Assembly (NCBI GenBank): GCA_020747015.1
Contig: JAGTJM010000034.1
Span: forward strand, 186,001-250,000
Origin: Pyrenochaeta sp. MPI-SDFR-AT-0127
Taxonomy: Eukaryota; Ascomycota; Dothideomycetes; Pleosporales; Cucurbitariaceae
DNA: 64,000 nt
Reading direction: 5' to 3'
The notes beneath the pieces are model-generated. The model was not told the DNA's origin and did no database searches. It saw only the letters and a list, made by a program, of their open reading frames with translations. Below are positions 1-9,671 of the stretch, one piece after another. Position numbers and translations under genes: made by a program. The stretch's first letter is position 1. Each line of letters begins with the position of its first letter.

Positions 1-1452
1 CAAAAAGAGTGGATGGGGCTAGAAACGGAGTTGATTATGCGCTGTTTGCTAATTTGTCATTGGTGATGATGGAGGACAGCATTTTGTCACGATATAGTTC
101 ACAGCACGGAATCCTCGATTTGACAACTTGAATGTTGCTCCGTGAAACCTACGAATAGCTTTTCGCATGTCCTAACGAAGACGTATTATTTAGCTCCTGA
201 GCTAGTCTCTACATCCGCCCACATTCCATTTCCGACAACTATGCTCTGGCTAGGATTTTCATAACTCACCTAAAGATGTTAAGACTGCACGCCTTATGTT
301 GAATTCCATGTCTACAGAAGATAGTCCCATGTATAGAAGCATTCCTCGCTCTTTGCTTCTGAGCACTTTTGCGCCGTCATTGATCGTAAAATAGTGCTTC
401 ATGGCGTCGCCGAATGCGCGCACAACTAATATGCTTAGATCCGCGGACAATTCTGCCACTATATGAGGCTTCGTTACATTAGCAGAGCGAGTATTGGCCG
501 TGAGTCTTAACTCTGTGTCAATGCTTCGTGATATCGACGTCGGATCGCCGAATACCGGCAAAGTTAAGACCATGTCTGCCAAGAACATGCGTCATGTACA
601 AAATAATCCGATCGGTAGATACTGTGAAGATCCCTGCTGGCGCATCAGGTATATGCTACGACGGTGGAACTTCACGACAATGCGATCTGGTCTCTGAACA
701 AGCGAATATTGTAGTACTAGCAACTCGGCAATGCTTAGAGTCGATATATCTCTAGCTTTTGGCCTTTAAAATGAAGGTTGATCAATTTGCACATAGGCAA
801 CAGAGGAAATGAGGCTTACAATTGTGCAAAAAGATATGTCTGGAACAGAATATCGAGATTGTGCGAGTTCGGCCTGACCTGATGGCCGTAATTATGGATT
901 ACGCCCAGGAAATTACTGAGAAACATCGTAATAAATCTTACGCGCGCTGTTCAAGTACATTACTTCCCAACCCATTATCGGTCGAATGGAGGGTTTCTTC
1001 CTCAACATTCCAGGAGGCCCAACATCTCATTTGAACCACATCGACTCACTTCTTGTTAGATGTGCAGGGTTCACACTATTCGCACTACCAAGTAATTGCA
1101 CAACCACAGCCACGCGCGGAGGCCAAGGTGCATAAACTCAAACAACCGTCGACTCATTAGAACACACGCCTAGAAAATCGCCAAATTGAGAGTAGCTGTA
1201 GCATATGCGGCTCACCGGCAATAGTCGAGTTTGGCGTTGGGAATATCGGCCCTGAAAATCCCGTCCTCGCCACGGCTAACAGTGGGTCCCACACGTTAGA
1301 GTCACCCCATCTAGCGCGTGAGGCGAGTGGCGCCACCATCATGATGTCGTTCGACAGAAGCTAGGAACAAGTTCTGTACAGGATTTGTCGCCAAGGCAGG
1401 GCTTTGATGTATCATATTGTATCATGTAGGATGAGGGAGGCAAAAGAGGAAA

Positions 1453-1460
1453 TATAAATA
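1453..1460 (+). promoter_or_regulatory. TATA-like box
   Basis: TATAAATA lies about 140 bases before the ATG at 1601. Position and sequence fit a core promoter element, but the transcription start is unknown. Confidence 0.35.
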
Positions 1461-1542
1461 GAGGAATGCGTCCATTTCACTAACAACCATCCACAATTTT
1501 ACGGCCACCGGTTTTCAGGTACATTTACGAAGTTATAGAGGC

Positions 1543-1552
1543 TATATAAATA
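1543..1552 (+). promoter_or_regulatory. Second TATA-like box
   Basis: TATATAAATA lies about 50 bases before the ATG at 1601. It is an alternative to the box at 1453. Its closeness to the start codon makes it the less likely of the two. Confidence 0.25.
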
Positions 1553-1600
1553 CATCTCTAGATTGCTATATCATCTAAGAAAATTATCAACACTCTCAAA

Positions 1601-1853
1601 ATGCCTTCATTCAATGGTAAGCTCATCAAAACTTTCGTCGAATACAATATCCTAACAGCCAACTAAAGACTCCGTCTCTTCCACACCCTCGGGTCCCTCA
1701 TCTGCACCTACCCCGGCGTCCACCACCCCCCGAACAACAACGCATGAGACGCTCCACGCCGCTTCGGCTGCTTTGACTTCCCAAGGTCTAGACCTTTGCC
1801 CCCACTGCTTCCGCGAGAAGTCGCACTGCAATGAGAGGTTCGAGTTTGCATGA
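1601..1853 (+). CDS. Small two-exon protein, function unknown
   Basis: I build this from exons 1601-1616 and 1669-1853, joined across a 52-nt intron. The intron starts GTAAGC, has a CTAAC branch-like site and ends AAAG. The first exon holds only 16 bases, so a simple ORF scan misses the gene. The spliced product is 66 residues. After the first six residues comes a low-complexity Ser/Thr/Pro stretch to about residue 32, and near the C-terminus a CPHC motif followed by a further Cys. No signal peptide or membrane segment is seen. The correct splice sites, the TATA-like boxes just upstream and a stop-free frame support a real gene. I do not recognise the family. A chance ORF cannot be excluded because the protein is so short. 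Confidence 0.5.
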
Positions 1854-2509
1854 ACGTACCGATGCATTCTCGACGGGGCTGGGGCTCGACGTTATATTTT
1901 CAAGAAACCCTTCACCGAATCGTTTCACAGCTTTCAGGTGGAGGGGCTACGCCTTCACTTCTGTTTCGAGAGCCTCTATGGGCCTTTTTTTAATGGAAAT
2001 TTGGTTTAATGTGGCGTTCAGGCTGGGTTGGCGATATTAGGTTCGTCGCGTCAAGGACGACATGGCATACTCCACTTTGGGCGCTCTTACATGCATGAGA
2101 GTTACACAAGCATCGCATCTCAATATTTTACGATCTTTATTCGGTGTTGTCAGTAAATGTGATCTGCGCATGTGTTGACGATCCTGAATGAAGAAATAGG
2201 TGGCCTACTAATCACCCTCGGCGACACAAACTCACCTGATATACTATTCTGATATGTCTGCATAGTTAAGACTGTAGCTCGTGCCTTGAGGTGTGCCAAG
2301 GAAATTTTAATGCCACTTCTTAAAACACAGCTTTTAGTATAATTAGCTTGCCCAGGACCTTATTAATCGCTATTACTCTTTCACGACTGATGGGCTTAGT
2401 TACGAAATATGTGGTGTCAAACTTATTGTATTACTAAATGGGTATCATACAAACAAATCCTCTTCACAATCGTACAGAGACTTTACACTATCTCGTCATT
2501 CCTTCATCT
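1854..2509. other. Intergenic between convergent 3' ends
   Basis: This lies between the 3' ends of the small plus-strand gene and the minus-strand C2H2 gene. I see no further coding or repeat signal. Confidence 0.5.
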
Positions 2510-3292
2510 TTATAACTCCATCACATCCGCGTTTCCTCTCATCCTATCAATATCCTTCGCTTCATCGGCCCACGACTTCACCAGTACCCGATAGTACAAA
2601 TCTCTCATATCCCTACTTTCCTCGCCATGCTTGGTCTGGAACATAAAGTGCCGTTTGAACACTCTTTCGTTGCCAAAGTATTTGTTGCATACATCGCAAT
2701 ACAGAATACCCAGTGCTGGCGCCTTCTCTGGTTGATCACGAGAGGTGCGCGATCTTGACGACTTTGCTGATTGCTCGAAAGATATATGCTCTGCGCTAGG
2801 TTGTTCCTCCTCACTGAATATTGTGTGCACGCTCCCAGTGTCCGTGTTGAATTGTGAAGCGCCAGGGAATGTGCTTTCGTACGGCGGTAAGTCGCCGCTT
2901 GGTTCTACGAACTCGAATCCATCCTCGTTCATGGTAGGTTTGTCTGAGAACTCGAATCCGTCGGCTTCAAGATTTGGCGCCTCATCATGATGGATTGGTT
3001 GAGTTAGATCCTCGTCGGAGCTGTCATAGTCGGAACTCATCTCCCCGAACGATATTGCATCCACATCAACGACTGGCGAATGATTTGGTGGATCGTCCAT
3101 GTGGGCGTGCAACTCTGGTCGTGACGAGAAGCTTTGATTGCACGTCGGACATTGTCCGATAATCTTTTGCTCTCTTGACGGTACTTTTGAGGAGTCTACT
3201 GAGGAGTATGGATGTTGCGAGTTGGAGTGTGTGTCTGTCATGGTGTTGGACGTGTTTGGTGTAACTGGTTGTATGAATTGATTGTTTCGCAT
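2510..3292 (-). CDS. C2H2 zinc-finger protein
   Basis: This is a single-exon gene of 260 residues starting at an ATG at 3292. Two zinc-finger-like units are visible. One near residues 48-69 has CPTC followed by HAHM and a later His. The second, near 197-222, has CDVC followed by KRHF and TKH. An acidic Asp/Glu-rich middle separates them, with a repeated FEF pattern near residues 113-127. Short zinc-finger proteins with acidic linkers occur in fungi as DNA- or RNA-binding factors, but no target can be named. An in-frame ATG at residue 18 is an alternative start. A TATA-like TGTATATAT lies about 50 bases upstream on the same strand. The coding assignment is firm; the role is inferred only from the fingers. 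Confidence 0.8.
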   Translation of the reverse strand: MRNNQFIQPVTPNTSNTMTDTHSNSQHPYSSVDSSKVPSREQKIIGQCPTCNQSFSSRPELHAHMDDPPNHSPVVDVDAISFGEMSSDYDSSDEDLTQPIHHDEAPNLEADGFEFSDKPTMNEDGFEFVEPSGDLPPYESTFPGASQFNTDTGSVHTIFSEEEQPSAEHISFEQSAKSSRSRTSRDQPEKAPALGILYCDVCNKYFGNERVFKRHFMFQTKHGEESRDMRDLYYRVLVKSWADEAKDIDRMRGNADVMEL

Positions 3293-3643
3293 CTGGATTT
3301 GGATTTCTTGATGGTGGATGAATATGACACTCGGTATTCAATATATACATGAGCTCAACGTGTAATGCGTGGCCTACGAAATTACGGGTTCACTCTCGAA
3401 CATGCTAGGATGTTGGTGTGATTGGCGGAATGTTCGAGCAATTTCCAGAGATATTCGACGCTAGTGGCTGGTCATGTGATTTTGGCACGTGATATTTGCT
3501 GCCTGTGCCTGCCTGAACGGGAGAGCAGCTAATTAGTGCGTGCACAGCCGCATCCTTCGCTTGGGCAACAAAGTATCCCTTAGAACCTATAGACGTGCCC
3601 ATTGCCTTAAGCGACTTCTTCATGAATACAGTAACTCGCCATC
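3293..3643. other. Divergent intergenic region
   Basis: This lies between the start of the C2H2 gene (minus) and the start of the coiled-coil orphan (plus). A TATA-like run at 3341-3349 serves the minus-strand gene. Nothing else is recognised. Confidence 0.5.
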
Positions 3644-4719
3644 ATGAACATTGGTCGTGGTTCTTGGCTTGATTTGCAGCGTCTACAGACAAAGGTCACC
3701 GAGCAGAGACTTCGTCTTGTACACATCCAGCAAGAAATCGAGCGTCTATACGAAGAAGAAGACCAATTGAGATGCCAAAACGAGACCGACGAAGCGTGGG
3801 TTAACTCGAAAAGGCTCAATCAGCCAGACTACTTGCATGGCTAGACTAACGCTTCTGCTTTAGGACATTAAACACTAAATTACAAGAAGGAGTTCAGGCA
3901 AATCTGCTTCAGTTCTGCAATGAGTTTGAAGCTAGAATACCTCGAGAATTGCGCGATATGGTTTACAAATATGTCTGCGTCTCTGACCGTCCCATCCGAG
4001 TTACGGGCTGCATTGGAGATTCAGAGGAGACCGCATTATTTGGAACTTCAGCAATCACTCCTCAAAGCAATCTAATCAATCCGCAATGCGTTAGCAAACA
4101 GATAAGTTTGGAGATACAGGAGACTTACTGGTCGTGTAACACCTTCGAGGTGCACTACAACTTGAATACTAAATGGAGCACGGAAGAGTTTACACAATTC
4201 TTTCACCCCGACCTGCGCAGCCAAGACGGACCACAAAACGAGTTCGGCGCAGCACCATACAAGTCGATTCGAAAACTACGGGTACTTGTAGACTCGGACG
4301 ACTACTCAGCTCGTATACTTGGAAATTACACCACGATACGGGGTTACTGGTACTACAAAGATACTAACACCTTTGGTCAAGCAGCTATGACAGAGCTAGA
4401 TCATCGGCTCAGATCTTTATATATTTTCAAGGGACTGGGTAAACTACATGTTGAGATGGTGGTGCGTACACGGCTTCTGGACCAGAAACCTCATTACGGA
4501 TTCAGAGACGACGATGAACGGCAGTTTGCAAACATGCTTCAGAGTATGCGAGATTCCTTCTATGAATTAAAACATTCAGGTGTGCACGTCACGGTTACCT
4601 TGCACAACTACAGCTCTAGTGAGCAGAGCACGACATGGGATTTAACACCGCGCCTGGTATTGAATGCAGAGGAATGGCACTCGGTTCGTTCAATGCACTC
4701 TTCCTATATCAGTATCTGA
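3644..4719 (+). CDS. Coiled-coil orphan with F-box-like LR-D-VY segment
   Basis: I join exons 3644-3795 and 3864-4719. The 68-nt intron starts GTGGGT, has a CTAAC branch site and ends TTTAG, giving 335 residues. Residues about 9-45 are rich in Leu, Gln, Arg and Glu with heptad spacing, which suggests a coiled coil. Just after the splice comes an IPRELRDMVYKYV segment. That resembles the opening of the many fungal orphan proteins that start a domain with an LP-E-R--IY pattern, sometimes likened to F-boxes. The rest is an unrecognised globular region with no membrane segment or signal peptide. Without the splice, the second exon has no ATG near its start, which supports the two-exon model. The function is unknown. 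Confidence 0.72.
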
Positions 4720-5067
4720 AAATTGACCATAAACAGGAGAAACATGATCGAGATCCAACTATAACAGTGAGCGACCATTACATCCTAAATACATGCCCAC
4801 AACGTCTTCGGGGAAGTCTTAGTGATCACTTATGGCGTCGTTGGAGAGTGCGACATCTTCTGCCCTGGTTCGACGAAGATTAGGGAGAGCACTGGACATC
4901 AAATACTATGGAGACATGCGTTTGGGGGTTCGAGGTCAGTCATGGAGGGAGTTATTAGACGGACACGTCAGATTCGAGAAAGGTTATGGGTCGGGAAGTA
5001 GTTTGCTCCGCTAACGGTAGCGTCAATGCTGATTTGGGAAAGTAATGGAATCTAATGGTAAGGATTA
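4720..5067. other. Convergent intergenic region
   Basis: This lies between two 3' ends (plus gene ending 4719, minus gene ending 5068). I see no conserved coding signal. Confidence 0.5.
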
Positions 5068-7143
5068 CTACCAATAAAGTGCAAATGATGAACCCCCGCC
5101 CTCGGTCTTCATTACAGCCACCTTTTTCACATTACTTGCATCCTTGGAGTTCTTCTCCGCAAAGAGCCCCTCATCAGTGCTGGCCGCCTCTTCAAACTGT
5201 TCGCGATCAAAGAGCGCAGCGACGAAGCCCGCAACACCTAACCTAACCTGAACTTGAGCCACCTCTTCCGTAGCCTTCATCATTGCCCAAGTCGCTAAGC
5301 CTACCCCAAGAAGTGCATAGCCGACATTTGTAACGACAAGAAACCACAACGCAGCGACTGGTAGCTTAGTCACGACTTTGGAAGTGCGTGCTTGCGCAGA
5401 GAGGCTGGGACGGCTGCTCAATTGAGAAGCAAGCGGGTATGAATACGCCTTACTCATCCCAATCTCGAAAGACCTTATAAAGTTATCTGGGGAGCTCCGA
5501 GAGATTGGGCCTGTAGATTCGTCTTGGAAGACGTTGGCTAGCGTGCCAACGAAGCGGGTTCCAGGCATACTGGAGATCCCTGCTGTGCTGCCGTTACTGG
5601 GAGACTTGTTGAGAATTGTTATTCTTGAGCCGATGGAGGTGTATGTCATGTCCCATACTATGTTGCTTAGAGAAAGGAGCATATACTTGGATTGGATTGA
5701 ATACCTGTAATATTGCAGCGGAGCAGCATGAATGCGCCGAGTATATTATGCTTCCAGACCCTAACATCATTTGGGAATGAGGGAGGCAACGAGGAAAAGT
5801 CGCCCTGCACCGCAGAGGGGATCTTGCGCATCACCAAAGCGCTCCATGCGTTTTTGAGGATATCATTAGCATCCTCGCCACTATTTATCCGTTGTAGAAC
5901 GGTATTGAAATTCTCGAGGTCAATCAACGTTTTACCAAGGAATGGTGGACTCTCTGCAGCGTACTTGTGGAAATTCAACATGTGAGTGGCTGTGTTATGG
6001 TTTGTAAGATTTCCAACAATGTCGATGCCGGCCACACTCTTTGTGCAGTTAAAAGGGAACAGCGTGACCGGGTTGCCTTGTCCATCTAATGTGTTGGCAA
6101 TTGGCTCGAATACATCGCATCCACCTTCTGGAATTGCGGAGCACGTTGTGGAGACCCCGAATGAAGAAGCCTTCCAATCCATGGAGGTGTCAACGTTTGC
6201 CGGTCCTATGAGAGCATACTGTACTCCACTTGAATCCGTGAAATTAATCGTCTTGTGTTGATCGGAAACTGAGTTCTTCATGTCGTGGATGATGCTTGCG
6301 TTGGTAGGCGCAAGGGTAGTCGCATTGCTATTTGCAGCTTGCTGCGCAGTGATAGCACATCCAAAGTAATTCTTCTGCCCCATCACTCCTATGGTTGGCC
6401 TCTGTAGGCACCATGGGGCAAGACCCCTGCTGAACTGGTAGGTGGAAGACGAACGATTCTGAATCTGAACAAACTCCACCGATTCGGCAGCGACGTGGAA
6501 ATAGACGTCGGCAGCCTGGACGAAAATACTGTGAGTCATCAGACTATTTTCTCTAAACTTCATGCAGGCTCTGGACGAACCTAGCGATAACTCCGGCAAA
6601 CAGAACTATGACTCCATTTCCGAGAAGTGATGGCGATCGTGAAGAAGAGTCATTGTCCCTTTCTCTCTTCCAGAATACCCTCATGAGTTTTGCGAGCGTG
6701 AGATCCCAAAGCACCATAAATTCAGCATTGAGAACCTTGAGCAGGATGCTCATCTGATATGGACTGGGCAAGGACTCGTGATCCGCCTTCTCCGAGGCAC
6801 GAAGAAGCGAGGCGGCATTCGTATACGCATATATTGCCATGAGGAACCCAACGAGTGCAAAGCTAATCGTAGATGATCCCGACGAGATGATAGCAAGGCG
6901 AGCAGCGGGGAAGTCGATATAATAGTAGTCCTTGGAAGTCACGTTTAGGGCACTGGGTTCAGGGCAGAGCTCTGCAAACGGACAGTTCTGGTTAATGAGA
7001 TTTGCGTACACAATGCTAATGATGAGTAGAGAGGATGCCAGCATGGGGATGGCAACAATAAGACATTGCGAGATGATCTTGCGTATATGGACGCCCCGAG
7101 GAGCTGCAAAATGCATAGTGGGAGCTGAGACTTTCGATTCCAT
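5068..7143 (-). CDS. Fungal integral membrane protein with large extracytoplasmic domain
   Basis: Three exons, 6581-7143, 5705-6528 and 5068-5657, are joined by introns of 52 and 47 nt and give 658 residues. The ATG at 7143 is preferred over the upstream non-ATG opening. Hydrophobic segments lie near residues 25-48, 84-107, 175-195 and 561-588. Between the third and fourth is a long segment of about 360 residues with many N-x-S/T sites and scattered cysteines, consistent with an exposed glycosylated domain. A short tail follows the last membrane span. Both introns are needed: each exon frame hits a stop just past its donor. This layout is common among uncharacterised ascomycete membrane proteins. 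I recognise no enzyme motif and assign no function. Confidence 0.8.
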
Positions 7144-7846
7144 TACCCAAGGCAAAAAGACCGAGCGATTGCAAACATTATGGACGAGAAGACCGCACTT
7201 TGTGCAGCTTGTTCAAGACGGTTCGCGTAAACCTTCTCGTCGGCGAGAAACACATGGCGTGTCGAGTAACCGTGCCACCTTCACATCTTAGATTGGGGCG
7301 CTCAGAGGGCTTTTTGGAAATGTGGCAATAGAGCTGCACTTCTGCAGGCGAGATGCAACATATGTGTTGATTGCATGAACGATGGTTCCTGTAGTGCTAT
7401 CGTCTTGGCGCTGTCTTGCCCTAAATAGGAAATGCGCTAGCTAGAGTTTCGTCTCCAAGGCATGTCCTCGAGGCCTTTCGTGTTTCAGAAACATCTCAGC
7501 CTTGATTTAGAGGTCCTGCTAGTAAATTGATTAGAAGTGGGTGCGCTATAGTGCTGTAACAACCATCGTAGTATGATCGTCGCAGCGAGTGTGAGCCGTT
7601 TACTCGGGAGCTCAATGTTCGGTGAAGTCGACGGTGTTTCTTCGGTCCATTGAACATTTAATATCTTCAAGAAGTAGCGTGAATATGTACAATCAGGGAT
7701 GTGACCAGGTAGCTCTAATCCTAGAAGAAAAGCATGTTTAAAGACCCATTGAACGCGATGCAATCGAGGTGCAGCACAACGCCGTCTGCTTATGTGATTC
7801 TTAGTTTGGTCTGTAGTATTCTCATCCCATCTTAAAACAACTATAT
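7144..7846. other. Intergenic region
   Basis: This is upstream of the membrane-protein gene and downstream of the DsbA-like gene, both on the minus strand. A minus-strand ORF of 92 codons at 7485-7763 lacks any recognisable feature and is not called. Confidence 0.45.
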
Positions 7847-9355
7847 CTACAATTTCGCACCGGTCTTCGCACCATACTCAACCTTCCGCGGCGTAGCAAG
7901 CTCATCCGAACTCTCCGGATCCCAACCAGCAATCAAATCTTCGACTACGCCAATTTCGTCCTGGCCCCAGACAATGCCGCCAGCAAGATTCCATTCCCCT
8001 TTCCCGCTACTCCTCAGCACGCGATAGGAGGGTACGCCGCAGATACCCTTCTCTTTGGCCTCTGCAGTGAGTTCACGTAGCTTTGTTTTGATGGCTGGTG
8101 CATTTGCTTTGGCGATGAGATCAGCGCCATTGTAACCTGCCTTGTTGAGAACCTGTTCGAGGACAGATTCATCAGAGACATTTGCGTTTTGCTCCCAGCA
8201 GGCGGAATCTATACTTGATTAGCTGGCATTGTCTTACTTGATCGAAGCCGACTTACACAGTAGCGGCACGGTCTTCGGGTCTACAATCGCGACTCTCAAC
8301 ACCGTCGGCGTCCTGATGGGGAACTGGTCTGCCCAGTGGAAATCAATATTCTTATCTTTCTTCCCATCTTGAACATTCACTGCATTCCAGTATGCCGTCC
8401 AATCGGCATGATCCTGCCTCGACCACAGCGCTTTGGTCGCACTGACTGCACTCATGGGCAAATTCGGTGCGCCGATTTCGCGGAACAAGATGCCCAGCAG
8501 GAAAGGCTTCATTACGATTTCCAGATCGGGAAAGGTGCGTTGTAAGCGTGCGAGTTGGGTGTATCCAAGAAACGCCCAGGGACTGCTGAAATCGTACCAG
8601 AACTCTAGTTTGGTAGGGGTTTTGATAGTGTTGTTTGGTATAGAGCGGGGCATTAGGCTTCGGAGACCGGTGACTGAGGACCAGGACGAATTGTTGGAGA
8701 GAGACTGTAGCGTTGCTTCAACGAAATGCATGCGATCCTGACCCCAGAAGAAACGACCTTTTCTGCTCTCCCCGCTGAAGTCGGTCCATGATGCATCTGG
8801 GATCCAGAAACCAGGGACGCCGAAAGCGCCTCTTTCGATTGCTTCGGCAGTGGCAGTCTCGAGCTTTTTCCTAGCATTGAGATCGTCGAAAGAAGCTTTG
8901 CTCAATTTACTTCCGCTCTTGATACCTGTTTCTTTCACGATCTGCAGCAGCACATCGTTATTGCTGACATCTCTTCCCTCAACCCAGTACGCTTTGAAGA
9001 GCGCATCACTCAGCGTCCTTCGATCCTGCTCATCGTCCACACAGTGCAGTAAGCGCAGCGCATTCACCGTTTTGCGCGGGTGCTGAGGCGGCGGATCGTA
9101 CTTGATCTTGTACCTCTTCAGCGTCCTTTGCATGGACTTGCCAGTCACAGCTTTCTTCGTGGGGTTGAAAACATCAGATGCCGACCCTCCTGCTCCCTGA
9201 GGCGCGGCTGTGGCACGGTAGATGGCACCGAGAAGTACAGGTCGGTATATCAGTTTAGCATTTGTCCTCTCCGCTAGCGCCTTCACGCGAGTTGAGGCAA
9301 TATAAGCGAAAGGACAGGAGATGTCGTAGTTGAACTCTAGGGTTGGAGAGGCCAT
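7847..9355 (-). CDS. Tandem DsbA / kappa-GST-like (HCCA isomerase family) protein
   Basis: Exons 8257-9355 and 7847-8208 are joined across a 48-nt intron (GTAAGT...TATAG) to give 486 residues. The protein holds two copies of a thioredoxin-fold domain related to DsbA, kappa glutathione transferase and 2-hydroxychromene-2-carboxylate isomerase. Copy one begins FNYDISCPFAY near residue 8. Copy two begins FWYDFSSPWAFLG near residue 252. In each, the S-x-P region sits where the family places its active-site serine or cysteine. Each copy also has the YRPVLLGAI or MKPFLLGIL strand-turn that follows. The second copy ends with a GVPSYRVL segment (the cis-Pro loop) and WGQDE, both typical of the fold; the first copy has GVPGFWI and WGQDR. 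A single-domain protein of this family is about 220 residues, so this is a full internal duplication. The substrate is unknown; glutathione-dependent isomerase or oxidoreductase activity is inferred. Confidence 0.9.
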
Positions 9356-9671
9356 AATGAGTGTATGATGTATAAAGATTGATGAATGGAAGGAGGTTAG
9401 TAATAGACACTAAATGCCAGAACAAAAGCAAAACATGGCAAATATCTACAACGCGAGTCGTGGTGCAAGTAGCTCGGTGTATGTAGTGTGGGGTAGACAC
9501 AGGCACCGTGCGCAGCCGAGGTCCATTTCTCCAACTGCATCAACACGAGCGAGAGCACGTAAGGACCAGAGAGATGTCTATTAAAAGCAAGATGGCGATT
9601 GGATTTTTGGCGTCTACCCGACGCAAGTTATGTACAGTCATACCGGGCTCGCTGTCCAGTACTGTCCACGA
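9356..9671. other. Intergenic region
   Basis: This is upstream of the DsbA-like gene and downstream of LTN1. Nothing is recognised beyond a likely promoter and a 3' end. Confidence 0.45.

Larger units (their letters stand above)
1..1600. other. Intergenic, no convincing gene
   Basis: I see no complete gene here. One minus-strand open stretch at about 259-588 has protein-like composition and is followed by a GTGAGT donor near 267, but no start exon or acceptor could be joined to it. The last 150 bases hold TATA-like boxes for the small gene that starts at 1601. Confidence 0.5.

Noticed and set aside
7485..7763. Minus-strand ORF of 92 codons
   Set aside because: No domain, no splice partner and ordinary composition; lies in a promoter region.
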